This document shows positions 1-11,346 of a DNA stretch of 64,000 bases, piece after piece. This DNA comes from Paraburkholderia metrosideri. GTDB lineage: Bacteria > Pseudomonadota > Gammaproteobacteria > Burkholderiales > Burkholderiaceae. The stretch spans positions 496,001 to 560,000 of the forward strand of contig NZ_CAJHCP010000001.1 of assembly GCF_904848625.1 (NCBI RefSeq), in the 5' to 3' direction. The notes beneath the pieces are model-generated. The model saw nothing but the letters and a program-made list of their open reading frames with translations, was not told the DNA's origin and did no database searches. The stretch's first letter is position 1, and each line of letters opens with the position of its first letter. A program made the translations under genes and the position numbers.

Positions 1-1172
1 GCGTGCATCACTTCGAACAGGCGGTTGACCAGCGTGTCGTCGCCGTCGCGCTCGAGGTCTAGCCCGAGCTTCGCGCGCATCCGGCGTTCCAGCGCGGGCG
101 CAAAGCGGGCCTTGAAACCGCCGAGCACACGCTGTGCATCTTCAATCGACTTGTCGCCGCGCACGCTTTCTTCATGCTGTTCGCCGAGTAGCGGCAGTAA
201 GCCTTGGGCGAGACAGAACAGATTCCAGTACGCAATTTGCGGTTGCATCTTGTACGAGTAACGGCCTTGCGAATCGGAATGATTGCAGATGTAGCCGGCG
301 TCGAAGCCGTCCATGAAACCGAACGGACCGTAGTCGATCGTCAAACCGAGGATCGACATGTTGTCGGTGTTCATCACGCCGTGGCAGAAGCCGACCGCCT
401 GCCACTCGACCATCAGGTCGGCGGTGGACGTGACTGCTTCGCCAAGCAGCGCGAGATACGGATCTTCCGCGTCGCGGCAATGCGGATAAAAACGCTCGAT
501 CACGTGATCGGCGAGCGCGCGCAGTGCGTCGGTCCGATCGTTCGAATAGAAGTGTTCGAAGTGGCCGAAGCGCACGAAACTCGGCGACACGCGGGTGACC
601 ACGGCAGCCGTTTCGACGGTTTCGCGGCGTACCGGCTGATCGGAGCCGATCACGCACAACGCGCGGGTAGTCGGAATGCCGAGATGATGCATCGCCTCCG
701 AACACAGATATTCGCGGATCGACGAACGCAACACCGCGCGGCCATCGCCCATGCGCGAATAGGGCGTGCGCCCAGCGCCTTTGAGTTGCAGCTCGAAACG
801 CTGCCCGGCATGTTCGATTTCGCCGAGGCCGAGCGCGCGGCCGTCGCCGAGTTGTCCGGCCCATACGCCGAACTGGTGGCCCGAATAGACCGACGCGTAG
901 GGCAGTTTGTCCGCTGCCCATTCACGCGTGAGGTTGCCGGAGAACAGCTCGGCAAAGCCTGGATCGTGCTGAATGTCGGCGTCGAGACCGAGCAGCGCGG
1001 CGGTCTCCGCGGAAAAACCGACCATGTAAGGTGCGGGTAACGGCGCCGCTGGCAGGCGCGTCAGAAACGCGCTGCCGAGCTGCGCAAACCCGCTCGCGGA
1101 CGATGCAGTCAACGCGTTGGAAAGATCCGCTACCGCTTCGGATAACCCTGCAATGCTTGGGGAAAACGACAT
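1..1172 (-). CDS. selO: Protein adenylyltransferase SelO (YdiU family), 3' end cut by window edge
   Basis: The frame is open from a start at 1172 to the left edge, giving about 390 residues of a family usually near 500, so the C-terminus is outside the window. SelO is a kinase-fold pseudokinase that transfers AMP to Ser/Thr/Tyr of target proteins and is linked to redox stress. Visible family marks are [20 protein letters not shown] near residue 95, the HGVMNTDN segment with Asp about 270, and a metal-binding DYGP with Asp about 280, both expected for an active enzyme. The start [10 protein letters not shown] follows an untranslated stretch shared with the divergent ligase gene at 1375. Identification is firm; only the missing C-terminus, which in many members carries a redox Cys, cannot be checked. 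Confidence 0.93.
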   Translation of the reverse strand, partial: MSFSPSIAGLSEAVADLSNALTASSASGFAQLGSAFLTRLPAAPLPAPYMVGFSAETAALLGLDADIQHDPGFAELFSGNLTREWAADKLPYASVYSGHQFGVWAGQLGDGRALGLGEIEHAGQRFELQLKGAGRTPYSRMGDGRAVLRSSIREYLCSEAMHHLGIPTTRALCVIGSDQPVRRETVETAAVVTRVSPSFVRFGHFEHFYSNDRTDALRALADHVIERFYPHCRDAEDPYLALLGEAVTSTADLMVEWQAVGFCHGVMNTDNMSILGLTIDYGPFGFMDGFDAGYICNHSDSQGRYSYKMQPQIAYWNLFCLAQGLLPLLGEQHEESVRGDKSIEDAQRVLGGFKARFAPALERRMRAKLGLDLERDGDDTLVNRLFEVMH

Positions 1173-1374
1173 ATTGAGCGCCTCTGGATTAACCGATATT
1201 GTAAGTCCGCGCCTGCGGAGCTGCTGGCCAGCCTGTTGACGCTGTCGTAACGATCTTTCGCCGGCCTTGAAGCGGTGTCCGGCGGCGCATCCCGACGCGT
1301 CCACGCAAGTCCTCACGGCTCCCGGCCCGAATCCAACCTGAGCGAAACAGAACAAGCCGAGGAGACCCTGTTTT

Positions 1375-3051
<1,677 letters not shown>

Positions 3052-3220
3052 CGATAAATTGAACGAGCGTGCTTTTTTGTGTATTCTGCCTGCTGACCCC
3101 GGACAATCGGAAAGATGGACAATGAGTTGCGCCGCAGTTGAGTAACGCGCCAGCTCGATGAACCGGACAGGCGGCACGCAACGTGCCGCCTCATTGCATG
3201 GATCGCATGGAGGCAGGCAG

Positions 3221-5311
3221 ATGGCAGTGGACTACACAACTCATGACGGCGTGGCCGTCATCACGCTGAACAATCCTCCCGTGAATGGCCTCGGCCTTTC
3301 GACGCGAGCGGGCATCGTCGACGGGATCGAGCGCGCGCAGAACGATCCGGCCATCAAGGCCATCGTGCTGACGGGCGCGGGCAAAGCCTTTTCGGGCGGC
3401 GCCGATATCACCGAATTCAATACGCCTAAAGCGACTCAGGAGCCGACGCTCGGCACGGTCATCAAGGTCGTCGAAGGCAGCGCAAAGCCCGTTATCGCGG
3501 CGATTCACAGTGTCGCGATGGGCGGCGGGCTGGAACTGGCGCTCGGCGCGCATTACCGGATCGCCGCTCCCGGCGCGCAGATCGCGCTGCCGGAAGTGAA
3601 GCTCGGCATCCTGCCGGGCGCGGGCGGCACGCAGCGTCTGCCGCGTGCAATCGGGCTCGAAGCGTCGTTGAACATGATCGTGTCGGGTGCGCCGGTGCTG
3701 TCGGAAAAGCTCGCCGACTCGGGTCTCTTCGACGAAGTCGTGCAAGGCGATCTGGCCGAAGCGGCGCTGGCGTTTGCACGCAAGGTCGGTGCGAAAACGG
3801 GCCCGCATCCGCGAGTGCGCGATCGCAAGATCGAGCATCCGAATGCGGCCGGTTTTATCCAGTTCGCACGCAATAGCGTCGCGGCCATCGCAAAGAATTT
3901 CCCGGCTCCGCAAAAGTGTATCGACGCGGTGGAAGCGGGCGTGCAGAACGGTTTCGACAAGGGTCTCGCATTCGAGCGTGAATGCTTCATGGCGCTCGTG
4001 CAGACGCCGGAAAGCCATGCGCTGCGTCACGCGTTCTTCGGCGAGCGTGCGGCGAGCAAGATTCCCGATGTGCCTGCCGATACGCCGGTGCGCGAGATCA
4101 GCAAAGTGGCCGTGATCGGCGCGGGCACGATGGGCGGCGGCATCGCGATGAACTTCATCAACGCGGGCATTCCGGTCACGCTGCTGGAAACGAAACAGGA
4201 AGCGCTCGACCGTGGCCTTGCGACGATCCGCAAGAACTACGAAGCCACGGTGAAAAAGGGCAAGCTCAAGCCCGAAGCGCTCGAACAGCGCATGGCGCTG
4301 CTCACGCCCACACTTTCATACGACGACCTCAAGCAGGCCGATCTGATCGTCGAAGCCGTGTTCGAAGAACTCGGCGTGAAGGAGCAGGTGTTCAAGCGGC
4401 TGGACGAAGTGGCGAAACCCGGTGCGATTCTCGCGTCGAACACGTCGACGCTCGATGTCGACAAGATCGCCGCATTCACGAAGCGTCCGCAAGACGTGGT
4501 CGGCATGCACTTCTTCAGCCCGGCCAACGTGATGAAGCTGCTTGAAGTCGTGCGTGGCAAGGCAACGTCGAAAGACGTGCTGGCCACTGTGATGAAGCTC
4601 GCGAAGAAGATCAGGAAGACGGCCGTGGTCTCGGGCGTTTGCGACGGTTTTATCGGCAACCGGATGATCGAGCAATACATCCGCCAGGCGCTGTTCATGC
4701 TCGAAGAAGGCGCATTGCCCGCGCAGATCGACAAGGCCATCGAGAAGTTCGGCTTCGCGATGGGTCCGTTCCGGATGAGCGATCTGGCCGGCAACGACAT
4801 TGGCTGGGCGATTCGCAAGCGGCGCTATCAGGAGCATCCCGACATGCACTACTCGAAGGTCGCCGACCGTCTGTGCGAGATGGGGCGCTTCGGCCAGAAA
4901 ACCGGTGCGGGATGGTACGACTACAAGGCGGGGGACCGCGCTGCGTATCCATCGAAAGTGGTCGACGAGATGATCGGCGAGTTCTCGAAAGATACCAACG
5001 CCGGGCGCCGCAAGATCAGCGACGAGGAAATCGTCGAACGCCTTGTTTTTTCGCTCGTCAACGAAGGCGCGAAGATTCTCGAAGAAGGCATTGCGTCGAA
5101 GGCGTCGGATATCGACATGGTCTATCTGACTGGCTACGGCTTCCCGCTTCATCGCGGCGGTCCGATGCTGTACGCGGACACAGTCGGCCTCTATAACGTC
5201 GAGCGCGCGATTCGCCGCTACGCATCGCGGGCGAATGGCGACGCGTGGAAGATCGCGCCGAGTATTGCGGAGCTGGCTGCGAAGGGCCGGGGTTTTAATA
5301 CCAACGGTTGA
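3221..5311 (+). CDS. Bifunctional enoyl-CoA hydratase / 3-hydroxyacyl-CoA dehydrogenase (FadJ/peroxisomal-type)
   Basis: 696 residues from the ATG at 3221, chosen over an upstream in-frame ATG at 3158 because GGAGG sits at 3209-3213, seven bases before it. Residues 1-190 form a crotonase domain with the oxyanion motifs SGGAD and [10 protein letters not shown] and two glutamates (GLELAL, LPEVKLG) expected for hydratase activity. Residues about 295-480 form the NAD-binding dehydrogenase domain (GAGTMGGG near 300, SNTST near 406, catalytic His in VGMHFFSP near 430), followed by the helical C-terminal dehydrogenase domain. It performs the two middle steps of beta-oxidation on acyl-CoAs. The ligase lies upstream and the thiolase downstream; no acyl-CoA dehydrogenase is present in the window. 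Confidence 0.94.
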   Translation: MAVDYTTHDGVAVITLNNPPVNGLGLSTRAGIVDGIERAQNDPAIKAIVLTGAGKAFSGGADITEFNTPKATQEPTLGTVIKVVEGSAKPVIAAIHSVAMGGGLELALGAHYRIAAPGAQIALPEVKLGILPGAGGTQRLPRAIGLEASLNMIVSGAPVLSEKLADSGLFDEVVQGDLAEAALAFARKVGAKTGPHPRVRDRKIEHPNAAGFIQFARNSVAAIAKNFPAPQKCIDAVEAGVQNGFDKGLAFERECFMALVQTPESHALRHAFFGERAASKIPDVPADTPVREISKVAVIGAGTMGGGIAMNFINAGIPVTLLETKQEALDRGLATIRKNYEATVKKGKLKPEALEQRMALLTPTLSYDDLKQADLIVEAVFEELGVKEQVFKRLDEVAKPGAILASNTSTLDVDKIAAFTKRPQDVVGMHFFSPANVMKLLEVVRGKATSKDVLATVMKLAKKIRKTAVVSGVCDGFIGNRMIEQYIRQALFMLEEGALPAQIDKAIEKFGFAMGPFRMSDLAGNDIGWAIRKRRYQEHPDMHYSKVADRLCEMGRFGQKTGAGWYDYKAGDRAAYPSKVVDEMIGEFSKDTNAGRRKISDEEIVERLVFSLVNEGAKILEEGIASKASDIDMVYLTGYGFPLHRGGPMLYADTVGLYNVERAIRRYASRANGDAWKIAPSIAELAAKGRGFNTNG

Positions 5312-5424
5312 GTACGCGACGGGCTACCCGATTGGAATGACTGAGGGGGTGCGTTGAGGTGTTTTGAGCGCACGGCGAACTGCTGGCGCGCGATGATCGA
5401 TAGCTTGACGTACCGACTAATTTG

Positions 5425-5580
5425 TATGGGACGTGAGCAGGCGCTGAAGCGCTGACTTACGTTGGCATACGCGATGGTATGGGACGTGAGTAAGCGCTAA
5501 AGCGCTAACTCCCGTCGACATACACAATGGCATGGGACGGGAGTAAGCGCTGAAGCGCTAACTCCCGTCGACATAGGAGA
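5425..5580 (+). repeat. Three tandem 53-bp repeats, each with a palindromic hairpin, ending at the thiolase RBS
   Basis: Copies start at 5425, 5478 and 5531, exactly 53 bp apart. Each holds two outer arms around AGCGCT-nn-AGCGCT. The third copy is nearly perfect: ACGGGAGT pairs with ACTCCCGT, then one A.A mismatch, then AGCGCT with AGCGCT. Copies 2 and 3 differ at only three of the first 45 bases. In copy 1 the outer arm reads ACGTGAG with CTTACGT and still pairs (one G.T), so position 4 of the stem is T-A in copy 1 and G-C in copy 3. The third copy runs straight into AGGAGA (5575-5580), the ribosome site of the thiolase gene. Function is unknown; an RNA leader element or a regulator-binding array are both possible. 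Confidence 0.9.
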
Positions 5581-5585
5581 CATGC

Positions 5586-6764
5586 ATGACTGATGCCGTA
5601 ATCGTATCGACCGCCCGCACGGGGCTCGCCAAATCATGGCGCGGCGGTTTCAACATGACGCATGGCGCGACGCTAGGCGGCCACGTGACCCAGGCCGCCG
5701 TCGAGCGCGCGAAAATCGACCCGGCTCGCGTCGAGGACGTGATCATGGGTTGCGCGAATCCGGAAGGCGCGACAGGCATGAATATCGCGCGGCAGATCGC
5801 GCTGCGCGCGGGTCTGCCGGTCAGCGTGCCGGGCATGACAGTGAACCGCTTCTGTTCGTCGGGCTTGCAGACCATTGCGCTCGCCGCGCAACGCGTGATC
5901 GCCGGTGAGGGCGACGTGTTCGTCGCCGGCGGCGTGGAATCGATCTCGTGTGTGCAGAACGAAATGAACCGCCACATGATGACCGAAGGCTGGCTCAGCC
6001 AGAACAAGCCGGAAATCTACTGGTCGATGCTGCAGACCGCCGAAAACGTCGCGAAGCGCTATTCGATCTCGAAGGAACGCCAGGACGAATACGGCGTGCG
6101 CTCGCAACAGCGTGCGGCGGCCGCGCTCGAAGCCGGCAAGTTCAAAGACGAAATCGTTCCGTTGACCGTGCTCGCAGGTGTCGCCGACAAGGCGACCGGC
6201 CGTCTCTTCACGAAGGAAGTCACCGTCAGCGGCGACGAGGGCATTCGCGCCGACACGACGCTCGAAGGCGTGTCGAAGATTCGTACCGCGATGCCGGGTG
6301 GCGTCGTGACGGCAGGCAATGCGAGCCAGTTCTCGGATGGCGCGTCGGCCTGCGTCGTGATGAACGCGAAGGTCGCGGAGCAGGAAGGTCTGCAACCGCT
6401 CGGCATTTTCCGTGGCTTCGCAGTGGCGGGTTGCGAGCCGGACGAAATGGGCATCGGCCCGGTGTTCGCCGTGCCGAAACTGCTGAAGCAGGCCGGCCTG
6501 AAGGTCGAGGACATCGACCTGTGGGAACTGAACGAAGCGTTTGCCGTGCAGGTGCTGTATTGCGCGGACAAGCTCGGCATTCCGCATGACCGGCTCAATG
6601 TGAACGGCGGCGCGATTGCGGTCGGCCATCCGTATGGCGTGTCGGGCGCGCGCCTGACGGGCCATGCGCTGATCGAAGGCAAGCGGCGCGGCGCGAAACT
6701 CGTCGTCGTGACGATGTGTATCGGCGGCGGGCAGGGCGCGGCGGGATTGTTTGAAGTGGTGTGA
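5586..6764 (+). CDS. Acetyl-CoA C-acyltransferase (thiolase)
   Basis: 392 residues, standard thiolase length. Catalytic residues are visible: nucleophile Cys90 in NRFCSSG, His348 in VGHPYGVSG, and Cys378 in [11 protein letters not shown]. It should cleave 3-ketoacyl-CoA to acetyl-CoA and a shortened acyl-CoA, completing beta-oxidation with the upstream bifunctional enzyme. The loop [16 protein letters not shown] departs from the common GHPLGCSG form but keeps the catalytic histidine. The ATG at 5586 has AGGAGA five bases upstream; another ATG at 5582 is out of frame. The 274-bp gap before it, filled largely by the 53-bp repeats, suggests separate control from the dehydrogenase gene. Confidence 0.94.
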   Translation: MTDAVIVSTARTGLAKSWRGGFNMTHGATLGGHVTQAAVERAKIDPARVEDVIMGCANPEGATGMNIARQIALRAGLPVSVPGMTVNRFCSSGLQTIALAAQRVIAGEGDVFVAGGVESISCVQNEMNRHMMTEGWLSQNKPEIYWSMLQTAENVAKRYSISKERQDEYGVRSQQRAAAALEAGKFKDEIVPLTVLAGVADKATGRLFTKEVTVSGDEGIRADTTLEGVSKIRTAMPGGVVTAGNASQFSDGASACVVMNAKVAEQEGLQPLGIFRGFAVAGCEPDEMGIGPVFAVPKLLKQAGLKVEDIDLWELNEAFAVQVLYCADKLGIPHDRLNVNGGAIAVGHPYGVSGARLTGHALIEGKRRGAKLVVVTMCIGGGQGAAGLFEVV

Positions 6765-6796
6765 TCCAGCGCGCACGGCGGTGAAATCGGAAGGAG

Positions 6797-6847
6797 CGGG
6801 TGCCAGTGGTTCAACGTGATGACAGTGAACCGTGGCGCCCGTTTTTT
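6797..6847 (+). terminator. Intrinsic terminator after the thiolase gene
   Basis: Long imperfect stem with CGGG/CCCG at the base, GCCA/TGGC in the middle and GGTTCA/TGAACC at the top, followed by TTTTTT at 6842-6847. It lies 33 bp after the thiolase stop, in a convergent gap. Confidence 0.8.
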
Positions 6848-6860
6848 AACCGCCTGTACG

Positions 6861-6893
6861 GCTACTGAGCTGCTACTGAGCGGCTACTACGCG
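6861..6893. repeat. Three 11-bp tandem repeats
   Basis: GCTACTGAGC begins at 6861 and 6872, with a diverged third copy GCTACTACGC at 6883. They fill the convergent gap between the thiolase terminator and the end of the LEA14-like gene. Confidence 0.75.
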
Positions 6894-6905
6894 ACTAGTG
6901 CACAC

Positions 6906-7418
6906 CTACTGCGAGCCAAGGCCCGCAACCGGCAGCTTCAAGGTTCCCTGATCGATGAATCGCGTGGTGCCGGTCAGGCCGTTGGCGAGCTTGCCGCGTA
7001 GCGTGTACGGAATTTGCCCCGATTCCATTGCGCCGGGTAACGCGAGCGCCTGGCGAACCACCGTGAACGCCGGCACGCTCAGCGGCACACTGATCACGGT
7101 CTCGCCAAAGCGCGGCACCGTGCCGCTCTGATCGCTGACGCCGCTGGCAAAGGGCTTGCCGTTCAGATCGAGATCGATCGAGATGCCGTTGAAGTTGACC
7201 GTGGAGTCGTTAGGATTCTGTACGCGCAGCTTGATGTTGAAGCGCATTTCGAGTCCCTGATTGTCGATCGGCTCGATACCGGCGACATTGACGCGCAGCG
7301 GGTCGCCGCCGAACAATCCGGCACACCCGTTGAGCGCGACGCAGACGAGCGCGCCGATCGCGACAAGACGGAAAACACGGGTGAAAGTACCGGACAGCAG
7401 CGCGCGAACGAAGGACAT
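6906..7418 (-). CDS. LEA14-like (WHy domain) lipoprotein
   Basis: 170 residues from the start at 7418, chosen because GAGGTG precedes it and because it opens a lipoprotein signal peptide; the frame extends upstream to 7634 but that part is low-complexity and lacks a ribosome site. The signal ends at a lipobox LNGC with Cys32. The mature part contains the LEA14/WHy-type pattern RVQNPNDSTVNFNGI, a beta-sandwich seen in desiccation and hypersensitive-response proteins and in many proteobacterial lipoproteins. Role is unknown; an envelope location is inferred from the lipobox. Translated alone, convergent with the thiolase. Confidence 0.8.
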   Translation of the reverse strand: MSFVRALLSGTFTRVFRLVAIGALVCVALNGCAGLFGGDPLRVNVAGIEPIDNQGLEMRFNIKLRVQNPNDSTVNFNGISIDLDLNGKPFASGVSDQSGTVPRFGETVISVPLSVPAFTVVRQALALPGAMESGQIPYTLRGKLANGLTGTTRFIDQGTLKLPVAGLGSQ

Positions 7419-7485
7419 GACCGGCACCTCGAAGGAAGCGATTGGACATGCATTGTAGCTGCCGCGTGAACCTGGGCAGACGCGT

Positions 7486-7878
7486 TCAGGCGATGCGCCG
7501 CCGCTTCGCGTTGACGAGCGCCGCCAGACGATGCACAGCCTGATTGACGACCCGGCGGGCGACGTTTTCGGCGCGCGAAGTCTGCACGACGAACGCCACG
7601 CTACCGGGGCTGGCTGCGCTAATCGACACGACACCGCGTTGCGGTGTCACGAATTGCTCGCCTTCGTGCAGCGTGATCGACCTAAGCGGAACGGCGTTGC
7701 CGAGCCACGCAAGCGAATGATCGCGAAAGCTGAGTTGCAGGGTGCCTTCGGTGGCCACGATCGAGGTGCCGGCTTGCAGATCGCGCACGCTGATCTGGCC
7801 TGCGGCAATGCAGGACGGTGCAGTGGGTACAGCGTCGAATGGCAGGCCATCACAGGATTGGGATTGACGCACAGGCAT
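7486..7878 (-). CDS. Small DUF2917-like protein
   Basis: 130 residues. The middle (about 28-105) looks like a short cupin-like beta domain (DLQAGTSIVATEGTLQLSF, ITLHEGEQFVTPQRGVVSIS) resembling the DUF2917 proteins common in Burkholderia, often encoded near regulators. No catalytic residues or signal peptide are seen. The C-terminus is basic (NAKRRRIA). It is divergent from the MocR-type regulator at 8065, sharing a 186-bp gap, so it is a candidate target of that regulator. The family call rests on pattern resemblance only. Confidence 0.6.
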   Translation of the reverse strand: MPVRQSQSCDGLPFDAVPTAPSCIAAGQISVRDLQAGTSIVATEGTLQLSFRDHSLAWLGNAVPLRSITLHEGEQFVTPQRGVVSISAASPGSVAFVVQTSRAENVARRVVNQAVHRLAALVNAKRRRIA

Positions 7879-8064
7879 GACCGGATTCCTTTAAACAGTT
7901 TTCATGTTTCATGTCACCCAGCTTATTGAGTCCACTCGCGTGAAAACAGCCACAGCTTTCGGTAATCTGAACCGGTACAGAAGTGCTTACCCGCATGCTG
8001 TATCGGTTGGAATCGTGCCGATCTGTATCTGTCGCGACATGCGCACTGCCCGCACCATCGGTTC

Positions 8065-9567
8065 ATGAGCCAAGTCATCGTCAGCCACCAGGGCCAGTCT
8101 TTGGACCGCCCAACGGATACCCAGCCGCTTTACCGGCAACTGGCCGATCAGTATCGCCGCGCAATCGGCAACGGCGTGCTGCGTCCAGGCGACCGCATGC
8201 CGTCCATGCGCGCGTTCATGCAGCGCCACGGCGTGAGCCTCGCGACGGCGACCGAGAGTTATCGTGTGCTCGAACGCGCCGCGCTGATCGATGCACGGCC
8301 GCGCGCCGGCTATTTCGTGCGTGCACCGCAAACGGCAGCGTTGCCCGCGGCGTCCGAACCCGATCTGGCCATGCTGCCCGGTGCCGCCCAGTTCGTCGGC
8401 ATTCACTCGGCCATTTCATCGATCGTGGCGACATTCCAGCGCTACCCGGACGCGCTCAATCTCGGTGGCGCGACCGCATCGTCCGATCTCTTTCCCACCG
8501 ACGCGTTGCAGAAAGCCGCACTGCGCGCGTTGCGCAAGCGGCCCACGTTGCTGACCGCCGCCGGTCCCGATCAGGGCGATCCGGGCTTGCGCGCGATCAT
8601 TGCGCGCCGTGCGCTGGAGGCCGGCATTCAGATCGCTTCTGACGACATCATCATGACTCACGGCGGCATCGAAGCCGTGAACCTCGCGTTGCGGGCGGTC
8701 ACGCAGCCAGGCGACACCGTCGCGGTCGAATCGCCCTGTTTTTTCGGCTTGTTGCAGGTGCTCGAAAGCCTCGGTCTGCGCGCGCTGGAAATTCCAGCGA
8801 GTCCGACCACCGGCCTCTCGGTCGAAGCGCTGACGTTCGCGCTGCAAACGCATCCCGATCTCAAGGCTGTCATGGTCGTGCCGAATCTGCAAAATCCGCT
8901 CGGCAGTGTGATGCCCGATGCGCACAAGGCGAGTCTCGTCGAATTGTGCGCAGGTGCCGGCATCGCGCTCATCGAGGACGATCCGTATCGCGAACTGGTT
9001 GACGCCGCGCAGCCGCCCAGGTCGCTGAAGGCATGGGACACGGACGGCACCGTGATCCATTGCACGTCGTTCAACAAATCGCTCGCACCGGGTATGCGGG
9101 TGGGGTGGATCAACGGTGGCCGCTGGCATCCGCGCATCGGCATGCTGAAGTTCGCGCAATCGCGGCATAACGAGCAACTGTCGCAAGTGGTGCTGGCGGG
9201 GTTTCTGGAAACCAGCGCGTACGAACGCCATTTGCGGCGCCTGCGCGAGAGCTTGCGGATTCAGCGTGAGCGAATGGCCGCGGCGGTGGCAGCGTCGTTT
9301 CCCGACGGCACGCGCTTCACGCCGCCGCGCGGCGGGATGTTTTTCTGGATCGAGTTACCGCGCGAGGTGTCGTCGGCGGCCTTCTTCGAGGCGGCTCTCG
9401 CAGACGGTATTCGGGTGATGCCCGGCACTGTGTTTTCGAACGGTGGACGCTTCGATCATTTCATTCGGCTGAGTTGCCCGGATACCGATCTCGAGCGCGC
9501 GGATGAAGCAATCCGCAGGCTGGGGCGGCTCGCTACGCGGATGGCGGCGCATGCGTTCGTGCCATAG
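8065..9567 (+). CDS. MocR-type transcriptional regulator (GntR head, aminotransferase-like body)
   Basis: 500 residues. The N-terminal 90 residues form a GntR winged helix (PLYRQLADQYRRAIGNGVLRPGDRMPSMRAF), the rest a fold-type I PLP aminotransferase-like domain, with the Schiff-base lysine at 338 in TSFNKSLAPGMRVGW and PNLQNPLG for cofactor binding. MocR proteins bind PLP or an amino-acid adduct and switch nearby genes. Likely targets are the divergent small gene at 7878 or the downstream thioesterase, inferred from position only. The ATG at 8065 is the first methionine consistent with the helix-turn-helix. Confidence 0.9.
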   Translation: MSQVIVSHQGQSLDRPTDTQPLYRQLADQYRRAIGNGVLRPGDRMPSMRAFMQRHGVSLATATESYRVLERAALIDARPRAGYFVRAPQTAALPAASEPDLAMLPGAAQFVGIHSAISSIVATFQRYPDALNLGGATASSDLFPTDALQKAALRALRKRPTLLTAAGPDQGDPGLRAIIARRALEAGIQIASDDIIMTHGGIEAVNLALRAVTQPGDTVAVESPCFFGLLQVLESLGLRALEIPASPTTGLSVEALTFALQTHPDLKAVMVVPNLQNPLGSVMPDAHKASLVELCAGAGIALIEDDPYRELVDAAQPPRSLKAWDTDGTVIHCTSFNKSLAPGMRVGWINGGRWHPRIGMLKFAQSRHNEQLSQVVLAGFLETSAYERHLRRLRESLRIQRERMAAAVAASFPDGTRFTPPRGGMFFWIELPREVSSAAFFEAALADGIRVMPGTVFSNGGRFDHFIRLSCPDTDLERADEAIRRLGRLATRMAAHAFVP

Positions 9568-9686
9568 CGGGTATCATTTCCTGCTGCGCGTGGGTGTGAG
9601 CGAAGTACGCATCCACGCACTCTGAAGTTCAACGAATACGCTGGTGGTGCTGCACCTGCCATCGACGACGAAATCTGAATACCGCA

Positions 9687-10175
9687 ATGACCGATCCATC
9701 CTCATCCACTCAACCCGGCAACACTACGCTGCCTGAGAGCCCGTTTGTCGACCGGCTCGGCGCGCAACTGCTGTCGGCCGCCGACGGCATTAGCGAAGTC
9801 GTGCTGCCGTTGCAGCCGGATCACATGAACACGTGGGACGTCGCGCATGGCGGCGTCACGATGACGCTCGCCGATGTCGCGCTTGCGATGGCCGCGCGCA
9901 GTCTGGCTGGCGACGGCGTTGGCGTCGTCACCGTCGAAATGAAAGTCAACTTCATGCAGCCCGGCCGTGGTGAATTGCGCGCGACCGGCCGCGTGTTGCA
10001 CCGCTCGACCACGATGGCCTATTGCGAAGGCGAGATTCGCGACAGCGAAGGCCACTTCGTCGCCAAGGCGCTCGGTACGTTCAAATATATGCGACGCCTC
10101 GCCGTGGGCCGCGACGTGACGCAACAGCGTTTGCGCAGCGACCCGTCGGCGAAACCCGGCCCCAGCGACGGCTGA
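9687..10175 (+). CDS. PaaI-family hotdog thioesterase
   Basis: 162 residues with one hotdog domain. The family segment DVAHGGVTMTLADVALAMAA spans about residues 51-70 and carries the HGG and the downstream acidic residue used in PaaI-type thioesterases; VVTVEMKVNFMQPGRG and ALGTFKYMR close the domain. It should hydrolyse an acyl- or aryl-CoA. It lies between the MocR regulator and the CurA-like reductase on the same strand, consistent with a role in the acyl-CoA metabolism of this block. The last 25 residues are polar and probably unstructured. Confidence 0.85.
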   Translation: MTDPSSSTQPGNTTLPESPFVDRLGAQLLSAADGISEVVLPLQPDHMNTWDVAHGGVTMTLADVALAMAARSLAGDGVGVVTVEMKVNFMQPGRGELRATGRVLHRSTTMAYCEGEIRDSEGHFVAKALGTFKYMRRLAVGRDVTQQRLRSDPSAKPGPSDG

Positions 10176-10282
10176 TCGCTGTTGCGCTCAGCGCTCGTCG
10201 CTCGAACCGTTGAAATCAATCGCTGGTTGCTTCGACAGATCATCGTCATCTCATTCATAAACAATTTAAGGAGACGCCCGTC

Positions 10283-11281
10283 ATGACCCAGATCAACCGT
10301 CAACTCGTGCTCGCTTCGCGTCCGCAAGGCGCGGTGACGCCCGATAATTTCCGTCTCGTCGAAACGCCGCTTGCGCCGCTCGCCGACGGTGAAGTGCGCG
10401 TGCGCAATCACTACCTGTCACTCGATCCGTACATGCGCGGCCGCATGAGCGACGCCAAGTCATATGCAACGCCGCAGCCGCTCGACGAAGTGATGATCGG
10501 CGGCACGGTGGGTGAAGTGGTCGAGTCGAACAACCCGAAGTACGCAGTCGGCGACAAGGTCGTCGGAATGTTCGGCTGGCAGGAATACGGCACCTCGAAC
10601 GGCAGCGGCATCCAGAAGGTGGACGACACGCATGTGCCGCTGTCCGTCTATCTCGGTCCGGTCGGCATGCCCGGCGTCACCGGCTGGTATGGACTGAACC
10701 GGATCATCGCGCCGCAAGCGGGCGAGACGGTCGTAGTCAGCGCGGCAAGCGGCGCGGTGGGCAGCGTGGTCGGCCAACTGGCGAAGCTGGCCGGCGCACG
10801 CGCGGTCGGCATTGCGGGTGGCGCGGACAAGTGCCGGTATGTGGTCGAGACACTCGGCTTCGACGCATGTGTCGATTACAAGGCGGGCAATCTGTATAAG
10901 GACCTGAAGGCGGTGACGCCGGACGGCGTGGACGGCTACTTCGAAAACGTCGGTGGCGAAGTGCTCGACGTGACGCTCGCGCGCATGAACGCGTTCGGGC
11001 GTATCGCGCTGTGCGGATTCATCGCGGGCTATGACGGCGAGCCGATCCCGCTCAAGCATCCTTCGCTGATGTTGACGCAGCGGCTGCTGGTGCAAGGGTT
11101 TATCGTCAGCGAGCACATGGAAGTGTGGCCCGAAGCGCTCAAGCAACTCGGCACGCTGGTCGCGCAGAAAAAGCTGCAGTATCGCGAGACGATCGCCGAA
11201 GGGCTCGACGCTGCGCCTGAGGCTTTCATGGGTCTGCTGAAGGGCAAGAACTTCGGCAAGCAGCTCGTCAAGCTGATCTGA
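10283..11281 (+). CDS. NADP-dependent medium-chain oxidoreductase (CurA/YncB-like)
   Basis: 332 residues, matching the leukotriene B4 12-hydroxydehydrogenase/CurA group of zinc-free medium-chain reductases. The start has a strong AAGGAG. Visible marks are LSLDPYMRGRM near residue 50, the nucleotide-binding ASGAVGSVVGQLAKLAGARAVGIAGG near 155-180, and DGYFENVGG near 220. These enzymes reduce enone double bonds using NADPH. It is followed after 65 bp by an SDR and then an alpha/beta hydrolase on the same strand, a probable operon. Substrate unknown. Confidence 0.9.
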   Translation: MTQINRQLVLASRPQGAVTPDNFRLVETPLAPLADGEVRVRNHYLSLDPYMRGRMSDAKSYATPQPLDEVMIGGTVGEVVESNNPKYAVGDKVVGMFGWQEYGTSNGSGIQKVDDTHVPLSVYLGPVGMPGVTGWYGLNRIIAPQAGETVVVSAASGAVGSVVGQLAKLAGARAVGIAGGADKCRYVVETLGFDACVDYKAGNLYKDLKAVTPDGVDGYFENVGGEVLDVTLARMNAFGRIALCGFIAGYDGEPIPLKHPSLMLTQRLLVQGFIVSEHMEVWPEALKQLGTLVAQKKLQYRETIAEGLDAAPEAFMGLLKGKNFGKQLVKLI

Positions 11282-11346
11282 ACCCGCTGAAAATCTGCAG
11301 CCGCGGCGCGTCGACCACGCGCCGCTCAACCCCGGGGAATCTCGCT

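Noticed and set aside
5425..5580. CRISPR array
   Set aside because: Only three units, the parts between stems are themselves homologous, and no cas genes are present.
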